Assembly: GCA_023897205.1 (NCBI GenBank)
Contig: JAHWDD010000001.1
Location: 7,750,001-7,814,000, forward strand
From: Exophiala sp. HKRS030
Lineage: Eukaryota > Ascomycota > Eurotiomycetes > Chaetothyriales > Herpotrichiellaceae
Direction: 5' to 3'
Length of the DNA: 64,000 nt
Shown piece by piece: positions 53,009 through 64,000 of the stretch. The translations under genes were made by a program, and so were the position numbers. Numbering within the stretch: position 1 is the stretch's first letter; the number at the start of each line of letters is the position of its first letter. The notes beneath the pieces were generated by a model. It was not told the DNA's origin. It saw only the letters and a list, made by a program, of their open reading frames with translations, and ran no database searches.

Positions 53009-54407
53009 GGCTGAGTCCGACCGATGAGAACTGAGGTGGTGTGACTGTTTGATGTGTAAGGATTTTGTGTCGACAGTGATGATGGTCTCGACAACAACAA
53101 CGACGGCGACGGCGACGACGTCTAGAAATTTTCTAGAATTGTGCCAGGCTAGTTGGCTTAGATCGCGGCCGGTTGCTTTAGTGCCTTTCTAGCGAACAAA
53201 GCCGTTTCCAAACAGATCATTGGTTCTGGGAATTTGGTTTTTGGTAGATGAAGTCATGGGCATTGGTAGACGTGGTGGGCGCGCGGTGGGCAGCGGTGGG
53301 CGGTGAGAGAATCAGACTGTGTGAGTGGCGGGGAACAATTCAGTTGTGCCTGCCAAGACTCGGTCCCAAAGTGTTTTCCCCCTTCCCCTCCCCTCACCAC
53401 TGATGAGTCGCTGGTCTGGTCGGTGCCATGCCGGGTGAAAAAGCAGTGAAAAAGCCCAGATCAATTGCTTCAAGCACTTTGAGGACACCCTCGTAGCCTT
53501 TGGGCGGTCTTCGGACGAATGAGATTGGGTCTTGGGGTCCCTGGAGAGCCCATGCTCCGCGCATAGGCCTGAGGTTGGTTCACTCTGACTCTGGTGGTCT
53601 CTCCCAGGGCTGATTAGGTACTCACCTAACTAACTAGTACTGTTCTAACTACTGTTCACAGTCGCTGGTCTTCGGATTTCTTTTCAAGCCCGACAAGAAT
53701 TTTCCGTGGCTCAACTTACGGCTCAACCACTGGTCATCGTCACCACTCGCGTTTCCCTTCGTCAACATTAGCTTGCATGCTTTCCACTGACCGACACTTC
53801 TACCTCTTTGACTAGCATACCTGCACCCAGTTATCAGTCTACTTGATCTCCCTCCGATGCCTGTTGTGCTTCTAGTATCTGAGTTCTACGATTAATTTGT
53901 TGTAAAGCGAACAACGTTGTTGTTGTATTCCACGGCGGTACAAAGCGTCGGCCGATATTTAACAAGTGGATCCGTAACCACCCTCACCTCAGATCTCCAT
54001 CTTTTTCTCTCTCTGTCTCTCACTCTCTCTCCTCCTACCCCTCCACCTATTCCTGGCCTCTTCCCTTTCTTCCATGACTCCTGGATACCTGATCACCTTC
54101 TCATGACATTCTGACCAGCACGAACCCAAATGCAGCGACAGCTGGCTGATAGGTGGGCTCGTAAAAGATATTTTGGTTGATTGCAGTGTTTGCACTACCA
54201 AACAAGAACTACTTGTTGACTTCACACGGTCGGTAGTATAGCGTTCAGCGTGGACGACTGACTGCAAACGAAGAACAAGAACGACTCGAACTCCTGATCT
54301 CTTCTTTCTCTTAACTTCTCGGCAATTCGACCCTCGACTCTCCCTCCTCTCCTTCCTCTTCCTCACCACCAGCGAATCATCGCCCTTCTGCCACAGACAC
54401 CGCCGAT
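53009..54407. promoter_or_regulatory. Head-to-head promoter region, URA5/MET13
   Basis: About 1.4 kb between divergent start codons. It contains CAACAACGACGGCGACGGCGA (53093-53115), CT-rich tracts at 53994-54060 and 54295-54370 that fit a fungal leader before MET13, and a TTGTTGTTGTA word near 53917. No coding ORF. Confidence 0.5.
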
Positions 54408-56333
54408 ATGCACATCTCAAAGAAACTAGCTCTCGCTCATTCGAAGCAGAAACCGACCTATTCCTTCGAATTCTTCCCTCCCAAAACCGCCCAAGGCGTT
54501 CAGAATCTGTACGACCGTATGGACCGCATGCATGATCTGGGTCCTGCATTCATCGATATTACTTGGGGCGCAGGAGGGAGACACTCAACCTTGACCCTGG
54601 AGATGGTCAATGCTGCTCAAAGCCAATACGGCCTCGAGACTTGTATGCACCTGACTTGCACAGACATGGAGAAGGAGCAGATCGATCAAGCTTTGGAGCA
54701 TGCACTCAAGTCTGGCTGCACCAATATCCTAGCGCTACGTGGCGATCCTCCCAGAGACCAGGACAAATGGGAGGCAAAAGAGGGAGGTTTCCGCTACGCC
54801 AAAGATCTAGTCAAATATATTCGAGCAAAGTACGGTGATCATTTTGACATAGGTGTAGCCGGATACGCCGAGGGATGCGACGACCATCGAGATGTTGACC
54901 TTCTGGTAGAACATTTGAAGGAAAAGGTTGATGCCGGCGCAAGTTTTGTGGTTACCCAGATGTTCTACAATGTAGATATCTTCTTGAACTGGGCCCAAAA
55001 ATGCCGCGATCGAGGCATCATCGTACCTATTATTCCCGGCATCATGCCGATCTCCACCTACGCTTCTTTCATGAGACGAGCCGATTGGACAAAGTGCAAT
55101 GTCCCTGCTGCATGGTCAAATGCGTTGGATCCTGTGAAGAACGACGATGCTGCTGTACGTGAAGTTGGGAAAGACCTAGTTGTGGAAATGTGTCAAAAAA
55201 TCCTCGACGCTGGAATTTTACATTTGCACTTTTATACCATGAACCTGGCTCAATCAACTCGAATGATCTTGGAAGAGTTGTCCCTCACACCCGCTACATC
55301 CGGAACACCACTAGAGAAGCCTCTACCATGGAGACAGTCCCTCGGATTCAATCGACGAGACGAAACTGTGCGGCCAATCTTCTGGCGAAATCGCAACACA
55401 TCGTATGTTGCAAGGACTGCTGATTGGGATGAATTTCCCAATGGAAGATGGGGTGACAGTCGAAGTCCGGCATTTGGAGAACTTGATGCCTATGGAATAG
55501 GTCTTAAAGGGACAAATGAAGCAAATATCAAATTATGGGGCAGGCCAAAATCACTTCGTGATGTTTCTATCTTGTTCACCAGATTCATCGAAGGCAACTT
55601 GGATCGCCTTCCTTGGAGTGAAGGTGCCATCTCGGCCGAGGCCGACAGTCTCAAGTCTGACCTTCTCAAACTCAATCAACATGGTTTATTGACGATCAAC
55701 TCACAGCCTGCTATTGATGGAGTATCATCTTCCCATCCTGTTCATGGTTGGGGTCCAGCTGGTGGATGGGTTTATCAAAAAGCATATTTGGAACTTCTGG
55801 TCTTTCCTTCTATCATCGACAAGGTCATTGAACGATTAAACGCTCATCCGAACTTGACTTACTATGCTGTCAATCACAAAGGTCAATTGCTGACCAACAC
55901 CAAGGACGAAGGTCCGAACGCCGTCACGTGGGGAATTTTCCCAAATCGTGAGATTGTGCAACCTACCATTGTTGAGACTGTATCGTTCCTGGCTTGGAAG
56001 GATGAAGCATTCCGACTTGGTCTGGATTGGTCCAAGTGTTATGCACCAGGATCAGGCAGCCGAAAACTCATCGAAACAATCATGGACCAATGCTATCTTG
56101 TCAATATCGTCAACAACAACTTCCGAGAAACACATGAGATCTTCAAGATCTTCGAAGGACTTGAGCCTGAAGGTCTGGATCAGTTGTTCGAAGATGAGGT
56201 TTCCAACGTCACAAATGGTACCAGGGATGTTTTGAATGGTGAAGCCAAAGTCGAAGAGATTGAGAAGAGCATAGTGAACGGTGAATCACGAAAGGTGCCA
56301 TTTCAGACCAATGGTGTTGCCGCTACGCATTGA
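54408..56333 (+). CDS. MET13: Methylenetetrahydrofolate reductase
   Basis: A single exon of 641 residues. Reduces 5,10-methylene-THF to 5-methyl-THF, the methyl donor for methionine synthesis, in the cytosol. The N-terminal FAD/NAD(P)H TIM barrel (about 1-300) has TYSFEFFPPKTAQGV, FIDITWGAGG, CMHLTCT, NILALRGDPPRD, GVAGYAEG, ITQMFY-like VTQMFYN and IIPGIMPI. The C-terminal regulatory domain (about 325-600) has VRPIFWRNR, DEFPNGRWGDSRSPAFGEL, ITINSQPA, GWGPAGGWVYQK and VTWGIFPNRE. The sequence follows yeast Met13 rather than Met12. The last 40 residues are a non-conserved polar tail. No frame problem. Confidence 0.97.
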   Translation: MHISKKLALAHSKQKPTYSFEFFPPKTAQGVQNLYDRMDRMHDLGPAFIDITWGAGGRHSTLTLEMVNAAQSQYGLETCMHLTCTDMEKEQIDQALEHALKSGCTNILALRGDPPRDQDKWEAKEGGFRYAKDLVKYIRAKYGDHFDIGVAGYAEGCDDHRDVDLLVEHLKEKVDAGASFVVTQMFYNVDIFLNWAQKCRDRGIIVPIIPGIMPISTYASFMRRADWTKCNVPAAWSNALDPVKNDDAAVREVGKDLVVEMCQKILDAGILHLHFYTMNLAQSTRMILEELSLTPATSGTPLEKPLPWRQSLGFNRRDETVRPIFWRNRNTSYVARTADWDEFPNGRWGDSRSPAFGELDAYGIGLKGTNEANIKLWGRPKSLRDVSILFTRFIEGNLDRLPWSEGAISAEADSLKSDLLKLNQHGLLTINSQPAIDGVSSSHPVHGWGPAGGWVYQKAYLELLVFPSIIDKVIERLNAHPNLTYYAVNHKGQLLTNTKDEGPNAVTWGIFPNREIVQPTIVETVSFLAWKDEAFRLGLDWSKCYAPGSGSRKLIETIMDQCYLVNIVNNNFRETHEIFKIFEGLEPEGLDQLFEDEVSNVTNGTRDVLNGEAKVEEIEKSIVNGESRKVPFQTNGVAATH

Positions 56334-57810
56334 ACAACAAAGCAGATTACATGAAGAGTTGCATTGAATGGAAGAGACGGCGCTCCTAATGCAGAACCAC
56401 GTCAAAGAGAAGCTAAATACAGATGGATGAAGCTGATACATTGAGTCCTTGTTGACGTACACAGATATTGGCGTTTCGGGTTTTTTGAAGCATTTTTAAT
56501 GTTAAGGTGAATTAAAAGGTGACAGGCAGGATGCAACTTCTCGAGACAAGATCGAGACCAAAAAGCATCTCATTTCAACATGATACCCCGCTTGAAAAAG
56601 AGCGAACTTATTTTCACGACGCAACGATATCTACGAAGAAGACATAATCAGGCACAAAGCAGCGGTAGGGCGGTTGATGACTCTGGTCCCTCCACAAGAC
56701 ATCTAATCCACAAGCTACTGCGACTTAGTATAGTTATTCCAGGGTTTTATTTTTTCAACAATACGCCATACAAGCCTCTTCAACATGGTGCGTATGGCGG
56801 CCCTGTGCACTTTCTATGGACTATGTTAGAATGGTTCTGGAAAGGCAATTGCCATATTGAAGATTTTGTCTTGACATATTATATGTTTTCGTGATGAGCT
56901 CCATGAACTTTGACAAGTCTCAGCTATCTGACGTCGGTCATCCCGTCCTTCAGGTTTTCGACGATGAAACTACTTCCAGAATCTCCTGTCTTGCCCATAG
57001 CCCAAGACAAAAGACATCCAGTAAGTCAACGATCGATTTCACGCCAGGGTACCGTCGGTGTAATCCTCGCAGGTAGTCCTAGATCCTGACCTCGACCCCT
57101 TGATCCCAGTGCTCTGTTCTTAATACCAGAATACCCACTCAAAATAGCTTTCAAAAGGCAAATCCGAACCTGAAGCATCCGTACCGCCGGAGCCTGAGTC
57201 TGGACCAAGCTTTAACTCTGCGATCTGCAACAGCCAAGACCGGGAAGAGAGTTGAACAACTAGTGGAATTAAAAGCTCAGAAAGAAGCCGTGATCTTTAA
57301 ACCCTTTACAGGCCGTCTTTTCTTAGATCCCGTCCACACGCACGGGTCACTTGGAAGCAGATCCCGATAAACTCGGACCATCTCTGTGCACTGATCGTGC
57401 TAAATTTTACGTAGTCAGTACTATACCCGTGTATATAGTGAGAGGATGGAGGCTGGATCGGCCCAGGGAGACTAAGTGTTCAGAATCCTGCTCCATACTT
57501 CTGTGTGTATACTACAAAACTACGAAGTATACTCGTCAACCAAGTAAATCCGCCGTCATTCACCACGCAACATTGAGGAGGTCATCTAGCTAGACCCTAC
57601 AACAGGCTGAAACAGTGTATTTGCTCTACACATAAACACATCACCACGACACAGGTCCTCATTCACTCCATCGCCATCTCTGCGTCCTCTACCCTGTAGG
57701 TGGTAGATACTTACTTAGTAGTACTAATCCGACCCAAAAATCTACCGAGTACTTACTAGTACATCGATATATCGACCAGCATCACCAACCAACCAACCAA
57801 CCAACCGAAT
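56334..57810. other. Intergenic, no supported gene
   Basis: About 1.5 kb. A plus-strand ORF at 56580-56894 (104 codons, ending YYMFS) matches nothing I know and is probably chance. A CAAC-type tetranucleotide run (57785-57808) ends two bases before the DUF4267 start codon. Confidence 0.45.
57785..57808. repeat. CAAC/AACC microsatellite in a 5' leader
   Basis: Repeated AACC units (CCAACCAACCAACCAACC) immediately upstream of the start codon at 57811. Confidence 0.85.
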
Positions 57811-58230
57811 ATGCCATCCTCCTCCTCATACAGCCGCGCGCTCACCATCCTCGCAACGATCTTCGGCACGATCTGGACGGGGTTCGGCGTGAACGCACTC
57901 GTACGGCCTCTGGAAGCATACCACTCGATCTTCGAGTTCCCGGTGCCCAGCACGCCAGCTGATCGGAAAACCATCGAGGCGTTGATGGTCATCTACGGCG
58001 CGCGCGACCTGTTCATGGGCTTTGCTGTCTTTGTCACGGCGCTGCTGGGTGGTGGTGGTGGGAGGAGGGACAGTCGTACCGCCTGTGGTTGGATCTTGAT
58101 CGCTGGTGCTGCGGTCGCCGGTGTTGATGGCGTCGCGAGTATTAATGCCATTGGTGCCGGGCACTGGAATCATTGGGCGTATGCGCCTGCTGTTGCTGCG
58201 GTGGGTGCTTTGTTGGCTGCTGGGTATTGA
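57811..58230 (+). CDS. DUF4267 small membrane protein
   Basis: A single exon of 139 residues with about four hydrophobic segments (about 9-31, 64-83, 95-112, 118-137). The motif pattern (ILATIFGTIWTGFGVNALVRP, IEALMVIYGARDLFMGFAV, GWILIAGAAVAGVDG) is that of DUF4267, a common fungal integral membrane protein family of unknown function. A GARDLFMG block is its most conserved part. The N-terminus has no clear cleaved signal. GC-rich third positions are stronger than in neighbouring genes. The gene sits between two tetranucleotide microsatellites in a region with otherwise AT-rich, repeat-like DNA. Confidence 0.82.
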   Translation: MPSSSSYSRALTILATIFGTIWTGFGVNALVRPLEAYHSIFEFPVPSTPADRKTIEALMVIYGARDLFMGFAVFVTALLGGGGGRRDSRTACGWILIAGAAVAGVDGVASINAIGAGHWNHWAYAPAVAAVGALLAAGY

Positions 58231-58231
58231 T

Positions 58232-58319
58232 TGAGTGAGTGAGTGAGTGAGTGAGTGAGTGAGTGAGTGAGTGAGTGAGTGAGTGAGTGAGTGAGTGAGT
58301 GAGTGAGTGAGTGAGTGAG
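58232..58319. repeat. TGAG tetranucleotide microsatellite
   Basis: About 22 uninterrupted TGAG units starting right at the stop codon of the DUF4267 gene. It is the longest perfect simple repeat seen in the window. Confidence 0.97.
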
Positions 58320-60316
58320 ATTGCTTGGGGTTAGTTAGTGGTGGTGGTATTCGATCTGTGAGATACTACTAGTAAGTATTCACTGGTAGCTATTAAGTAA
58401 CGAGTGCTATCGCACCGTGCAATGGGGAGCATTTTCTGTGACAATTCTTTTTTCCGCCGGCTCAGAGGAGATACTGTATTTTAAATCAATCCGGGAACAC
58501 AGTGTACACAGTCGTAGTACATCGACTCAATTACTTAGTACCAATAACTGCTACTAGTAGTAGACTAGACGTCTTTTGTGCTCAAAGTTCCATCTTGATC
58601 ATGATCAATAGTTTGCATATTCAAGATTCATGGGGTGGGCCAACAGTTCATCCTAGTTGGCATGGTGGAATACTAAGTACGTATTTCTCCCTAGAAGTAC
58701 TAAGTACTTACATAACGGTAGACAAATTTTAGCATCGCCCAAATTCCGTACTTTGTCTTTGAACTCTTGAGAAGCATACTATCGTGTGGCTTTAATACAA
58801 CTACTAAGTACTAAGTAAGTGTACGATTTCCGTGAGTGTTCACCCCAACATGTTTGTAGTAGTAAATACTTACACTGAAGGTGAGTATAGTGGCTAGTAC
58901 TTACAGGTCGATGTACATGCTTGCTTACTTCTTGCTATGGGTGTTGGCTTGTACTGGAAGGAGGGCTTGTCAGCATAAAAAACATCTACTAGACATACTT
59001 AACTATGTAGTTGTTAGTACTTAGTAATTGTACTTAGTACTATGTCTGTATACACTTCTGGATTTACAATATCTCTCTGAGTTCACTGTTGATCGGAAGC
59101 CTTCTAAAAGATCTTGTTAGAGAAAATGCTACCAATAGTACGGATGCACTCATTTAATAGCTGCCTTGATCAATTCGACACAGGATTCCCCTAGTTGGAC
59201 ATCGACATCGATGTCAGTAGAGATTCACGGCAAGTAGTAACGCTAGGCCGTTTTCGGCAGACTCCGTGCTACGCTTCGGATTCATACTATTTACTATTCT
59301 GCTAAGAGACTACCACACCTTATCAGAAGCCATGAAGACATTGACCTATTCTAAACGCTTGAAATTTCTCTTGATGAGAATAAGGAGGACGCTATATAAA
59401 CAGGACTACAAATAGTATTATACAGTGGTACGTACATCTCGACGACATTCCTAGGTTATGCTCTACTATAGGTGTTCGAATACTAGTAAGTATTTAAGTC
59501 CTCTCGAGAATGGGTCTATAGGTACTAGGGACTTAATATACATAAATATCAGGGTTTTGGAGAGACAATAGTTCATTACTTAAGTAGCCCAAGAGAGGCT
59601 CTCTAGCTGTCACTACCTAGTTCCTATAATAAATAATAGATAGCAAAGCTACTTGAGCTAGTCCTAGAAAGAAGTCTATCTCAAGATCTGTATTAATACC
59701 ATAACGCCAGATCTGCTCTTTCCTTCATATATAGAGGCTTTAACTTAGTTATAAGTGTCTTAGGAAAATTAATTATATTATGCCTTAAATCCTACCTACA
59801 CCGGCTCTCATATATATAATTGAGGGCTCATGCGACGTTCCTGAATATGGATACTTGAGGAGTTCCTGAAGGCGAACAACTGAAAACACTTTTTGTAAAG
59901 AAAGGGGAGCCTTTCTCGAGAATAGATCGGAAATTAAAGTATTAGTCCTGTCATTATAATCAATCTAGTATACATTACATCTGGAATGCTTCTTCTTTTA
60001 AGCGTAATTCATTTAGTAAGTAACTGGTACTTCTTAGCCCAAGGAATATCTTTAGGGATTGCACTATGAATCAAATGCTCCCGGGAATCAAGCTGGGGAC
60101 GATTATCATCATAGTACAAAGTAACTTCAAAAATCCCACCGATAGTTGATAGATGTTATGTTGAAGTCAAGCATTTTGTCTACACCTAAGAAAGTGCAAG
60201 CAAGTATTGTTGGGTTTATACTACTTATTATTACTACTTTAGCTACCATTCATCCATCATCCTATTTTCTATCTAGTAGCAAAATCCACTACTGATATCA
60301 TCATTCAACGACAATG
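58320..60316. other. AT-rich gene-free region with TACTAAGTACT words, possible RIP relic
   Basis: Two parts. About 58360-59050 is dense in palindromic-like words (TACTAAGTACT, AGTACTTAGTA, TACTTACA). About 59380-60250 is visibly AT-rich, with stops in all frames and phrases such as TTAATTATATTATGCC and CATATATATAATTG. That is how a transposon mutated by RIP (C-to-T change) can look. I found no intact transposase, reverse transcriptase or terminal repeat. Confidence 0.4.
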
Positions 60317-63300
60317 TCAAGACTGTGTATCTACGACACTACCGAACCAGCCTTTCAACGCAGTAGCAAGCACGCCAGGCAAGTCTCTCACATCCCTAAC
60401 CACGAGATAATATGGAAAGGGAAAATCTTCCAGATATCTTCTCGTGGTCACTCTCATCTCGGGTTTGCCATTTCCACTTGGATCGAAATTTGGATCTTGT
60501 TCAAAGACAGCTTCCTTCAGGTCGAGAATGCTCTCGTCACCGGCATCGACGATGACGAAGACAATGATGATCTTCTCTTCTTGAGCTTGTCTGACCAGTC
60601 TCGAGACGGTAGCATGGTCCGAACAATGTCCATCACTGACGATGAGTTGTAATTGCCAGAGATCATCGCTCGAGCTATGACCTTTGATTCTCGCATCGCG
60701 GAAGAGTTGAATACTTTGTTTCACCATGTTCTTGACGTCCGTGCCTTTTTGGTCGAAGCTGAAACTTTGAAAGATTCGTACACCAGATTCGCTGGGTGAG
60801 AAAGGTGTGCCGAACGAGTGTGCAACTCGGACATGTTGCTCGTCTCCAAAGCCGATGACACACATTTCACCAACTTCGAGCATACTCAACGACTTTGTGA
60901 GGAGAGCAAGAGTCTCGAATGCTAGGATATCAGCACCGGATTCTGCCATCGATTTACTGTCATCGACAGCAATCATGATCTGGTAATTCCGTTTGCTTGG
61001 CACAGAGCGGCGCATCCAGATTTTGTCTCGCTTGTAGCCTGATGCGATGTATGGAATGATGCGCTTGATATTGAGCCGTTTGCCGGTCCTGAAGTCTCCA
61101 CGAAGTTTGGTTGCCGTTGTAGGTGACAAGATGAGGCGAAGCTGTTCGGTCAAAACGAGAGAAAATTGGTGTGTTGACGTAGAGCAGTGATTCCATAATT
61201 GTGCAGCATCTGATGTTGTCGTTGGGGAGATGCGTGTGGTTGATCATGGTTAATGTCAAGGTTCTCAATGTCAGAAGGGAGATAATCCTCCAGAGCCTCA
61301 ACCTCAGACTGCTTAGCCTCAGAGTCGTTCAAACGTGGTTGAGCGCGGTCAGGGATAAGAGCACCTAATCCTTGAGGCTGACCCAACTGTTGCTCTTGTA
61401 GTCGATTGAATCTCTCCGCAATGTTTTCTTGTTGTTCTGGCTCGAGAACATCAGGCATATCAGTGTCCTCGTCCGCTGCCACCTCTTCGTCCTGAATTGC
61501 TTTGTTGTGGTCGAGGGCTTGGGCTTGTTCGGTAGAAGCTGCTCCCAGAGCCTGTGTATCACTTTCTTGTTCATCGCCAACATGCTCAAGATCGGCTTCA
61601 GCCACATCAAGATCAGCAGCTTTGGCCTCTTCATCAGGCTCATCTGGCTTAGAGGATGGTAGAATCTCACGACGTTGATGCCATTGATCAAGAACATCGG
61701 CCAGTTTCCGCAAAGCTTCTTTCTGCTGTTCTTCGACTGTGTCCATTCTACCGACACCTCTTTCGGTTGCACCCTGACCTATGTCGCCTTGTTCCTCGTT
61801 TTCAGCCTTGCCGGCTTGTGCCTGTTGTGGATCAGGCTCCTTTTCTGATTGATTGAGGCCTTGGACATTTTGATCCTCTTGGATTTCTTCCTGTGTTTCA
61901 TTTGCAGCACCTGATTCGCCGCCAGCATGTTCATCGGCTTCTTGTGGCAGATTGCTCTCACGGTTGTCGAAACCATCTTCGTCTTCTGCCACTTGGTCCT
62001 CTGTCACGTCTTCCATGATCTCTTCATCTTGAGCAGCACCACCAGGCTCTTCTTCATCTGACTCTACCTCCGCATCTGTGTCATCGCCATCAACTGACTT
62101 ATTTGTGTGTTCCCCATCCACTTCTTCAACCTTTTCCGTCTCATCTGGTGCACCTTCGATGTCTGACAGGTCGTCCATGCCATCATCGGAGAGTTCATCT
62201 TTATCAGCCTTATCGTCACCAACAAAGTCAAGCTCTTCTGGTAGGTCCAGGGCATTTTCATCTTCCACATGCGGATCCATGTTTTCGGCTTCAGGCCGCT
62301 CAATGCCTTCACCTTCATCTTCTTCAACTTCCTCCTCGCCTTCAACGCCTTCCATATCTTCAACATCCTCCGTTTCTCCTTCGGCAGCAGTTTGATCGTC
62401 TGATTTGGTCCCCTTTGCTTTGTCGTTCTTCAACTCCTTGCCTTCTCCTGAATCCTTCTTCATGTCGTCCCACATTTTCTCGTCTACCGCAGTCGGGTCA
62501 AGATCATCCACAGAACCTGTCTCTTCATCAATGTCATCACCTTCTTCACCATCAGACCGATCGTCCTCGCCATCGTCAGACTTTTGCTCCTCGTTGTCCC
62601 CAGTCTGGCCTTGAAGTTCATCATTCCCCATATCGACAGCATCCTCCGCATTTTCCATCTCACCGTCTTCTTCTTTTTCACCCTGTTCTGCTTGAGCGAG
62701 CTCTGAGAGATCCTCATCATCCCCAACATCTTTGCTGATGTCCTCAGCTCCTTCACCATCCCCAAGCCCTGTCCCACTCTCGAGCTTTCCTGATTGCTCT
62801 TCCGCATCAGCGGATTTAGACGGTCTGCAGAACCCTTCGCTGGCTAGACTGGTGAAGGATCTTGCAAGTTGAATAGCAAGCTTACATGTTTCCGAGTGAC
62901 TTGCCGTCTGTCGTCGCACAACATGGTCACAAACGCTGTAGTATTGTGTAATAATGGGTGCAGCCACTTGTACCAGGGCTATAGCAATACTGAAGTCTTC
63001 TGGCTTTACGCAGTGGAGATCGTCAAGCAGACTCTGGACGGCATCACCAACAGTGTTGAAATGGAGGGACTTGATGGTCTGATCAAAGGCTTTGTCCGAC
63101 TTTACGAGCCAGCCACCATCTTCGACGGACGACGAAAATCCTTTGTGCAGGGTTGGAAGATCTTGGAGAGCCACAAACACCTGGTTGATGCTATCCCTGA
63201 GACGTTTGTCGAATTCTTGTACACCCAACATGGAAATCCCGTTCCGTACTCCATTTTGAGTTGACGGTATTTGGGTAGTCCAAGGCACAAGCTTGGAGAG

Positions 63301-64000
63301 CAAGGCTGCGATACGCGGTTCTTGGTCTTGCCAGGTCGAGATTATGTCTTTGAGTTCAGCCAGCTCCTTCAAGCACTCTCCGTAAAGTTTCTGGGCATTA
63401 GTGGTAGTAAGTCCTAGTGGTAGTTCCGATTGTTCACTAAATTCCTTGCTGATGACTTGAAGACTATCACGACTTTGCTGAAGATCATGTAGTAGCTTGC
63501 TGATATCCAGGTTGGCGTGCTGCGCTTGGAAAGAAAGGATCCTGGTGGACAATGCAATCATCTCCGACAACCACGTGATGTGTTGATTCATTTTCTCATA
63601 TTGGCTGATTGACAGGTCTCCAAATGAGATACTGGCAATAGACTCATCTGCCAGGGCCTTCAAGGACACCACCGTATCAGAAAGCTTGGATAGATGTCGT
63701 TGGGTCCGTCCGATACTATTGCGTTGATTGATAGTGACAGATAGTAACCCTTCCAATAGGCCAAGACTTCGATTGATTTCACCATCTGTGAGATCGTCCG
63801 AATGATTCGCTTGTGATGCACGTGAAGTTGACATTGCATCGAGCAATTCATGGAAGATGTCGCTCGAGGATACATCAGTTGGTGATAAAGCGAGGACCCG
63901 AGCAGCCGAAGATTGCTTTTCAAGCTCTGAAGTTGGCAAGTTTCTTCTGATTCCCATGTTTGTGACCGCCTTCACTGTATCTGTGAACAATCGACGCTTT
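60317..64000 (-). CDS. MDN1: Midasin (MDN1/REA1) C-terminal part, runs off right edge
   Basis: The C-terminal 1,200 or so residues of the giant AAA+ ribosome-biogenesis factor. The 5' end lies beyond 64000, where the frame stays open (KRRLFTDTVKAV). From N to C: a helical tail region, a long Asp/Glu-rich segment (about 62850 down to 61250) and the MIDAS/VWA domain starting TEQLRLILSPTTATKLRGDF. That domain carries MIAVDDSKSM (the DxSxS metal site), GTDVKNMVKQ and IVSDGHCSD. It binds the Ytm1 and Rsa4 ubiquitin-like domains to remodel pre-60S particles. The frame breaks in a four-A run at 61162-61165 (T on the coding strand). One extra base rebuilds the family segment HTNFSLVLTEQLRLI. Without it the MIDAS domain would be lost, which would be lethal in yeast. 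Confidence 0.93.

Noticed and set aside
56580..56894. 104-codon plus-strand ORF
   Set aside because: No recognisable domain, odd aromatic-rich end and no promoter or splice support.
62064..62807. Long ORFs on both strands in the midasin acidic region
   Set aside because: Shadows caused by the Asp/Glu-rich codon bias of MDN1.
1..64000. CRISPR arrays, rRNA, phage or bacterial operons
   Set aside because: The window is fungal nuclear DNA. No spaced direct repeats of CRISPR type or rRNA signatures were seen, and the tandem repeats are simple microsatellites.

Overview
The window is nuclear DNA from a filamentous ascomycete (Pezizomycotina; a eurotiomycete or black-yeast-like fungus is plausible but unproven). 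Genes are mostly 1-4 kb, lie on both strands without operon logic, and have few introns of about 49-68 nt with GTAAGT-like donors and CTAAC/CTGAC-like branch sites. They encode typical fungal proteins: AMS1 alpha-mannosidase, CLIP-170/Tip1, EAF6, CTR2, URA5, MET13 and midasin. I saw no rRNA, tRNA, CRISPR array or intact transposon.

Layout. 0.1-4.7 kb: five small minus-strand genes; at least four, probably all, are diverged tandem copies of one short helical, coiled-coil family that I cannot name. This is the most novel region. 5.4-12 kb (minus): a ROG1-like serine esterase, a flavocytochrome b2-type L-lactate dehydrogenase whose C-terminus looks peroxisomal, and a possible one-TM protein. 14.0-15.0 kb (plus): a divergent Rab GTPase. 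17.3-28.2 kb (minus): CLIP-170/Tip1, alpha-mannosidase, a disordered fungal protein and a PCD1-type Nudix hydrolase. 29.1-30.7 kb: EAF6 and the copper transporter CTR2, head to head. 31.0-34.5 kb: an F-box/JmjC protein and eIF4A, head to head. 35.1-41.6 kb: a coiled-coil hypothetical protein, an FAHD1-like hydrolase and a fungal transcription-factor-domain protein. 43.0-44.5 kb: a non-canonical hexokinase-like protein. 44.5-49.8 kb is gene-poor. 49.8-51.8 kb: a serine-rich hypothetical protein. 52.3-56.3 kb: URA5 and MET13, head to head. 57.8 kb: a DUF4267 membrane protein between two microsatellites. 58.2-60.3 kb: AT-rich, degenerate, gene-free. 60.3-64.0 kb: the C-terminal part of midasin (MDN1), running off the right edge.

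Splicing was resolved by eye. Joining the exons restores start, frame and family sequence for ROG1, CYB2, AMS1, PCD1, EAF6, CTR2 (including a GC-AG intron), eIF4A, FAHD1 and members of the small family.

Four otherwise conserved genes (URA5, MDN1, the hexokinase-like gene and the disordered protein at 25.3-26.8 kb) have frames that break exactly at short homopolymers. Adding one base to each run restores the family sequence. This looks like systematic homopolymer under-calling in the assembly rather than gene death, and it should be settled before any of these genes is called a pseudogene.
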